Shown here: piece by piece, positions 59,929 to 64,000 of the stretch
Layout: each line of letters starts with the position of its first letter
Position numbering within the stretch: the stretch's first letter is position 1
Assembly: GCA_014529385.2 (NCBI GenBank)
Contig: CM043969.1
Location: 31,598,446-31,662,445 of the forward strand
Origin: Adiantum capillus-veneris
Lineage: Eukaryota; Streptophyta; Polypodiopsida; Polypodiales; Pteridaceae
DNA length: 64,000 bases
Direction: 5' to 3'
Translations under genes and position numbers: made by a program
Notes under the pieces: generated by a model
Seen by the model: the letters and a program-made list of their open reading frames with translations, nothing else
The model's database searches: none
Told to the model about the DNA's origin: nothing

Positions 59929-62621
59929 CTCAGCTCAGCCACTTCTTTCTCCAGGAGTCTTTGGCTCGACGAGCTGCAGCGAGAGAGGAGGAGCAGCGTC
60001 TCAGACGAGGCATTGCTTCACTACAGAGGATGCAGGAGCAGCATCCAGACAGTCCATGGTTGGAGGAGCAGCTACAGCAGGCTCGACAGGAGCTTGCTTG
60101 CACAGAGGAGAGGCGCCATGAGTTTGCCTTCCACCGACAGGCACCTCAGTGGACTCAGGTGGGTGACAGAGTGACAGGTGTTTTTTTTGAGACAGTGGGA
60201 CCTCGGCACTCGCATGCCAAGGTCAATCAGTTGAGGAGACCCGATGGGTCAGTTGTTTGCGAGCCAGAGGATATGCGTGCAGTTGCTACTGACTTTTACC
60301 GTGAGCTACTGTCGGCTGAGCCCGAGTCATCGCATGCCAAGGTCAATCAGTTGAGGAGACCCGATGGGTCAGTTGTTTGCGAGCCAGAGGATATGCGTGC
60401 AGTTGCTACTGACTTTTACCGTGAGCTACTGTCGGCTGAGCCCGAGTCAGAGAGACAGGATGCATGCAGGGAGCAGGTTTGGGCACAGATGCCTTGTCTT
60501 GTGACTGAGGAGATGCGGCAGAGGCTTGAGTTACCTCTTCAGCTTGAGGAGCTGCACACGGCTCTTAGGGCCCTCCCTCGTGGTAGCTGTCCAGGTGAGG
60601 ATGGGCTGACTTTCAGCTTCTTCTTGGAGTACTGGGACCTGCTTGGCCTAGATCTTTGTAGTGCCTTTCAGTACATTCTGCACACAGGAGTGATGCCGGA
60701 TAGCATGAGTGAGGGCCTGCTTTACCTCATTCCAAAGGAGGGTGGCTCCTTGGATGAGATTCGACAGTGGCGTCCCATCACCATTCTCAACTCAGCCTAC
60801 AAAATTCTTGCCAAGGCTCTGAGTTTGAGGATTCAGCCACTTTTGGGGAGCCTTATACATGGGACTCAGACAGGCTTTGTCAAGGAACGCAATATCCTTG
60901 ACAACATCTTCACTTTTTGGGAGGCTTCTGCCCTTGCACGGCTCCGTGGGGAGGACCTTGTGATTCTTCTTCTCGATTTTGAGAAGGCATACGACAGAGT
61001 TGACTCGGACTTTCTAGAGGGCACGCTACACAGGATGGGCTTCTCAGAGGCTTGGATCAGAGGGGTGTCAGCTTTGTACAGACAGGCCCACAGTCAGGTG
61101 CTTTTGGCAGGAGGTAGAGGTGAGCCCTTCATGCTCACACGATCGGTCAGACAGGGTTGTCCTCTTGCCCCCTTTCTCTTTCTGTTCTATGCGGAGGCGA
61201 TGAGCAGATTTTTGGTGTCACAGCAGGTTGGTTTGAGGGGCTTAGCACTCCCTATACGGGGAGATGAGCTTCTGGACGCTGAGTTTGCCGACGACTCAGC
61301 CTTGTACTTAGAGGGCCAGGAGGCCAATTTACAGCGATGTGGGCAGGCTTTGGAGACCTTCTGCTGTGCATCGGGCGCACTGATCAACTGGAGAAAGACA
61401 GTGGCTTTCTCAGTTGGTAGTGCTCCTGTGACAGATTGGATGCCAGGAGAGGGTTTCAGGTGGATTCCTCCAGGGACTGCAGTTCGGTACTTGGGTTGTC
61501 AGGTTGGTTTGGATTTGTCCCCCGAGCAGCAGATTGCTCCTCTTCTCCTGTCCATCAGGAGAAAGCTGTTACATTGGAGCTCAGCACGACTTTCACTGGC
61601 TGGTAGAGTAGTAGTTGCCAACCAGGTGTTGTTGGCGGCTATGTGGTACATCACTTCTTGCTGGATCTTCTCGAGTTCTTGCATCAGCCAGGTAGAGAGG
61701 CTGATCAAGAACTTCCTTTGGTCTGGTCGCGACACTCAGATTGCCCGAGCCAAGGTGGCTTGGTCGGTCATCACACTTCCTTGTTCTCAGGGAGGGCTTG
61801 GGATCATTGATCCAGCACAGCAGAGCAGAGCCCTTCTTGGGAAGTTTGTCGTCAGAGGACTTCTTCCAGGCGAGGAGCCCTGGAAGGAGTTCTTGTTGCA
61901 GAGGCTTCGTGCCAGGGTGCCTCAGGCAGGAGGCCCTTGGCAACCTTCGACCAGATGGATCTTTACAGAGTTGCGCCGAGTTGGTTTGAGCAGGAGACTG
62001 GAGGACCGATTCGCTGTGAGTTTGCTTCGGTCTTGGGAGCTATTGCGGCGTGGCCTAGAGCAGCGGCAGCCGACGTGCACGGAGGAGCGCCTACAGCAGC
62101 CCCTCGTCTGGAACCCCATGGTTAGCACTCAGAGAGGCCACTTGGTTGGGAGTAGGCCCCATGTGTATTGGGGTCCCATGGCAGCAGGTCCAGCGCGCTC
62201 TCTAGGTGACTGGCTAGAGTTCACAGGTTTGTCAGAGGAGGTGCAGGTTGTCCAGCTACAGGGCATGAGAGGGGTTCAGAGCATGTGTCAGGACATCTCA
62301 GAGTCAGTTCCAGCTGATTGGCTCACGCCTCTCGAGCCAGTAGCACCCCGGTGGATGGGAGCCTTCACACGACTGGAGGTTCTCATTTCAGTCAGGGCTT
62401 GCTCAGAGACTGTCCCAGCCCTGTTCTTCGAGCTTCAGGGTGGGAGACGATTACAGAGAGTTGCAGTAGAGGCCCCGCAGATAGCAGAGTGTTGTTTCCA
62501 GAGGATCCGAGTTGTGGGCATCTGTGGGAGGACTTGCGTCATAGACCCTGACCCAGCAGCTCTTGAGACAGGACACTGGAGGCTATGGGCTTGGGAGTGC
62601 TGTGCACTGGCACGAGTATAG
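59874..62621 (+). CDS. beta LINE ORF2 reverse transcriptase (915 codons)
   Basis: A long Gln/Arg/Glu-rich helix comes first (REEEQRLRRGIASLQRMQEQ), then the duplicated 40-residue segment at residues about 113-192, then RT. Blocks: PRGSCPGEDGLTFSFFLEYW, LLYLIPKEGG, WRPITILNSAYKILAKALSL, RNILDNIFTFWEASALARLR, LLDFEKAYDRVDSDFLEGTL, RQGCPLAPFLFLFYAEAMSR, EFADDSALYLEGQEAN, and LGCQVGLDLSPEQQIAPLLL. All three catalytic Asp residues are present. The frame ends at a TAG (62619-62621), where the minus-strand sister has CAG (Gln), and resumes in the same frame. It is related to plant L1 reverse transcriptases. Confidence 0.88.
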   Translation: MHRGHGQPGSTCRVASGLAQLSHFFLQESLARRAAAREEEQRLRRGIASLQRMQEQHPDSPWLEEQLQQARQELACTEERRHEFAFHRQAPQWTQVGDRVTGVFFETVGPRHSHAKVNQLRRPDGSVVCEPEDMRAVATDFYRELLSAEPESSHAKVNQLRRPDGSVVCEPEDMRAVATDFYRELLSAEPESERQDACREQVWAQMPCLVTEEMRQRLELPLQLEELHTALRALPRGSCPGEDGLTFSFFLEYWDLLGLDLCSAFQYILHTGVMPDSMSEGLLYLIPKEGGSLDEIRQWRPITILNSAYKILAKALSLRIQPLLGSLIHGTQTGFVKERNILDNIFTFWEASALARLRGEDLVILLLDFEKAYDRVDSDFLEGTLHRMGFSEAWIRGVSALYRQAHSQVLLAGGRGEPFMLTRSVRQGCPLAPFLFLFYAEAMSRFLVSQQVGLRGLALPIRGDELLDAEFADDSALYLEGQEANLQRCGQALETFCCASGALINWRKTVAFSVGSAPVTDWMPGEGFRWIPPGTAVRYLGCQVGLDLSPEQQIAPLLLSIRRKLLHWSSARLSLAGRVVVANQVLLAAMWYITSCWIFSSSCISQVERLIKNFLWSGRDTQIARAKVAWSVITLPCSQGGLGIIDPAQQSRALLGKFVVRGLLPGEEPWKEFLLQRLRARVPQAGGPWQPSTRWIFTELRRVGLSRRLEDRFAVSLLRSWELLRRGLEQRQPTCTEERLQQPLVWNPMVSTQRGHLVGSRPHVYWGPMAAGPARSLGDWLEFTGLSEEVQVVQLQGMRGVQSMCQDISESVPADWLTPLEPVAPRWMGAFTRLEVLISVRACSETVPALFFELQGGRRLQRVAVEAPQIAECCFQRIRVVGICGRTCVIDPDPAALETGHWRLWAWECCALARV
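60210..60449 (+). repeat. perfect 120-bp in-frame tandem duplication in the beta ORF2
   Basis: 60210-60329 and 60330-60449 are identical by eye, giving two copies of a 40-residue segment (SHAKVNQLRRPDGSVVCEPE through LLSAEPES). Identity implies a very recent event or an assembly artefact. Confidence 0.95.
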
Positions 62622-63497
62622 TGGGATCCTGGTGAGTGGCTATGGAGGGACCCATTCTCTTCTGCAGACCGCCCAGGAGTCCCTTTCTTTCAGTACACTG
62701 TTCGGCTTGGACGTCATATACTTGCAGCACAGAGAGAGGCCCGCCCCGCTGCAGCACGTCATTGGCAGGAGGAGGGTCTCACAGTTGAGTTCTTGGCAGC
62801 TTTTTGGCAGAGGCTGTGGGACTCCAGACAGCCGAGGCGCGTCACCTTGTTCCAGTGGTTGGTTGCACACAGAGCCACAGCAGTAGGGAGCTGGCTTGTA
62901 CATAGTGGTCTCTCGGCCGCATGCACAGCCTGTGACCAGTTGGTGGAGAGTCAGCGACACTGTCTTTGGGACTGTCCCTCGGCCCAGCAGGTGTGGCTAC
63001 GAGTTCTTCGGCTGATGCCTGCCCTCTCCACGGCTCGACAGTACACTTGGGGGGCGGCGGCTTGGTCCACCCTCACGGGCCCGGCACTTCAGTTTGAGCT
63101 ATCTTCCACTAGCAGGATGATAGTGATACAGGGGGGTCGACCTACACTCCAGCCTGCTGCAGACCTTACTCCACAAGAGTGGAGCAGTGAGAGAGCGGAG
63201 TGTTGGGAGCTCATCAGCGGCCTAGCTCTCTGGTTCATCTGGCGGGCCCGTTGTTTCCGCATCTTTGAGGCTCGCCTTGTACCACCAGCAGAGACTGTTC
63301 GTGACTTTTGGCTAGAGCTGATCCATACTCTCAGAGGACAGCTTGAGGGACTACAGGGCAGCTCCGACCGCATGCGAGAGCGCCGCGAGGCTTTCCTTCG
63401 TCTCTGGCGCCCTGGGCCGTTTTACTCCATGGTCCAGGGGGTGCTCAGATGGCACTACTGTCCACCTGTGTGGCTTTTCCCTCCTCCCATCTCTTGA
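62622..63497 (+). CDS. beta LINE ORF2 C-terminal domain
   Basis: It continues the same frame after TAG 62619: WDPGEW, PFFQYTVRLGRHILAAQREA, FWQRLWDSRQPRRVTLFQWL, then CTACDQLVESQRHCLWDC (C-x2-C-x8-H-x4-C, the RT-associated zinc motif), VRLMPALSTARQYTWGA-type sequence, and CWELISGLALWFIWRARCFR near the end. It stops at 63497. The element's 3' UTR is about 145 bases and ends TTTTTCTCGG plus A11. Confidence 0.78.
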   Translation, partial: WDPGEWLWRDPFSSADRPGVPFFQYTVRLGRHILAAQREARPAAARHWQEEGLTVEFLAAFWQRLWDSRQPRRVTLFQWLVAHRATAVGSWLVHSGLSAACTACDQLVESQRHCLWDCPSAQQVWLRVLRLMPALSTARQYTWGAAAWSTLTGPALQFELSSTSRMIVIQGGRPTLQPAADLTPQEWSSERAECWELISGLALWFIWRARCFRIFEARLVPPAETVRDFWLELIHTLRGQLEGLQGSSDRMRERREAFLRLWRPGPFYSMVQGVLRWHYCPPVWLFPPPIS

Positions 63498-63647
63498 TTT
63501 AGCCCCATTGTATATATGCTGTTTTTTCATTGGGAGAGTCTCCCCATCATGTTTGTTGTAGCCCTCTCTTGCAGAGGTGGATGTAGCCCTATGGGCAGCT
63601 TTCATTAACTAATAGAAGGATCTTTTTCTCGGAAAAAAAAAAACAAT

Positions 63648-64000
63648 GTTCAAAAGTTTCCAACTATAAAACAACTAGAGAGTTCATTCGGGGAATTTTT
63701 TGGACAACCGAACGTTGAAGATGACCAGCTTGCCCTTCTCTGTCGTAGTGATGGTTCAGTTCCGAACCCGAAGAGTCGCATCATTCTTGTCGTGCCATGG
63801 CATGCCCAAGAGAATGTCGAGATTGCACAACTTCATGATGTGGAAATCAGATTTTCCATGATAATCTTGAGGAAGAGCACTAATGAGCGGTAGCACATTC
63901 TAAGTTTTCCACTTGGATAGCTTAGCTTTAATTTCTCCACCCTCTGGATCATAATCAAAGTGTAGCTGCTTCAACAATTCTACATGGATGAAGTTCTCTG
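63648..64000 (-). pseudogene. Ty3/gypsy protease-region relic
   Basis: Minus-strand reading from 63998: ENFIHVELLKQLHFDYDPEG, then LPQDYHGKSDFHIMKLCNLD, ILLGMPWHDKNDATLRVRN, a stop, then TTTEKGKLVIFNVRLSKKFP. The ILGMPW.....A.... and TTEKG....IFNV blocks match the post-protease region of element M (41490-41610). It runs off the window edge. The beta LINE A-tail lies at its left end. Confidence 0.65.

Larger units (their letters stand above)
57664..63643 (+). mobile_element. beta LINE, near-complete copy (right arm, about 6.0 kb)
   Basis: Order: ORF1 from its zinc knuckle (57664-59030), apurinic endonuclease (59030-59925), RT (59925-62100), C-terminal domain with zinc motif (to 63496), 3' UTR, A11 tail at 63633-63643. 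It is 5'-truncated within ORF1. ORF2 is interrupted by one frameshift (about 59920) and one TAG (62619), so it is young. The C-rich 5' UTR and ORF1 start known from 4290 and 43892 are missing. It is the reference beta copy of this window. Confidence 0.88.

Noticed and set aside
54867-63643. The beta pair as one twin-primed insertion
   Set aside because: Both arms have their own A tail; twin priming leaves only one 3' end.

Overview
This window looks like a large-genome land plant chromosome, possibly a fern, other seed-free plant or gymnosperm; the lineage is an inference. It shows three exons of a plant limit dextrinase (pullulanase-type starch debranching enzyme), plant L1-type LINEs, a chromodomain-bearing Ty3/gypsy element and giant TE-filled introns. 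No rRNA, CRISPR or bacterial feature was seen.

Host gene. Three minus-strand coding blocks with canonical splice sites, at 28451-28560, 922-1021 and 703-810, read continuously through the C-terminus of limit dextrinase to a stop codon. The first intron is about 27.4 kb (1022-28450) and the second is 111 bp. No further exon was recognised from 28561 to 64000, so the next upstream intron probably also exceeds 35 kb. Almost everything else is retrotransposon sequence, nested several layers deep.

Layout. 1022-2165: plain intron. 2166-8374: fragments of three LINE families (called alpha, beta and gamma here) and a gag relic. 8375-10818: a gag-only LTR element inside a beta LINE. 10819-16015: rearranged beta LINEs. 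16028-19203: gamma fragments, a roughly 460-bp tandem repeat and an unidentified ORF. 19560-27244: one gamma LINE split by a complete 5.1-kb gag-protease LTR element (20226-25331) with a perfect 5-bp target duplication TCAGC. 28674-38300: a tandem train of alpha LINEs separated by (GA)n, with one nearly full-length copy at 29382-35017. 38301 to about 47890: a degenerate chromovirus. 47894-54426: two SINE copies, three more alpha insertions and a second gag-only LTR element. 54867-63643: two head-to-head beta LINEs, one nearly complete. 63648-64000: a minus-strand gypsy protease relic.

Most interesting signal. Alpha is a LINE without a poly(A) tail. Its 3' end abuts a (GA/TC)n microsatellite in nearly every copy, and the 5' ends that can be judged usually abut GA too. 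Two LTR elements give internal empty-site controls: one LTR has an uninterrupted GA tract, and its sister LTR has the same tract split by an alpha LINE. A tRNA-like SINE present twice also abuts GA tracts and appears to share the alpha 3' end. Together they suggest a microsatellite-directed LINE/SINE partnership.
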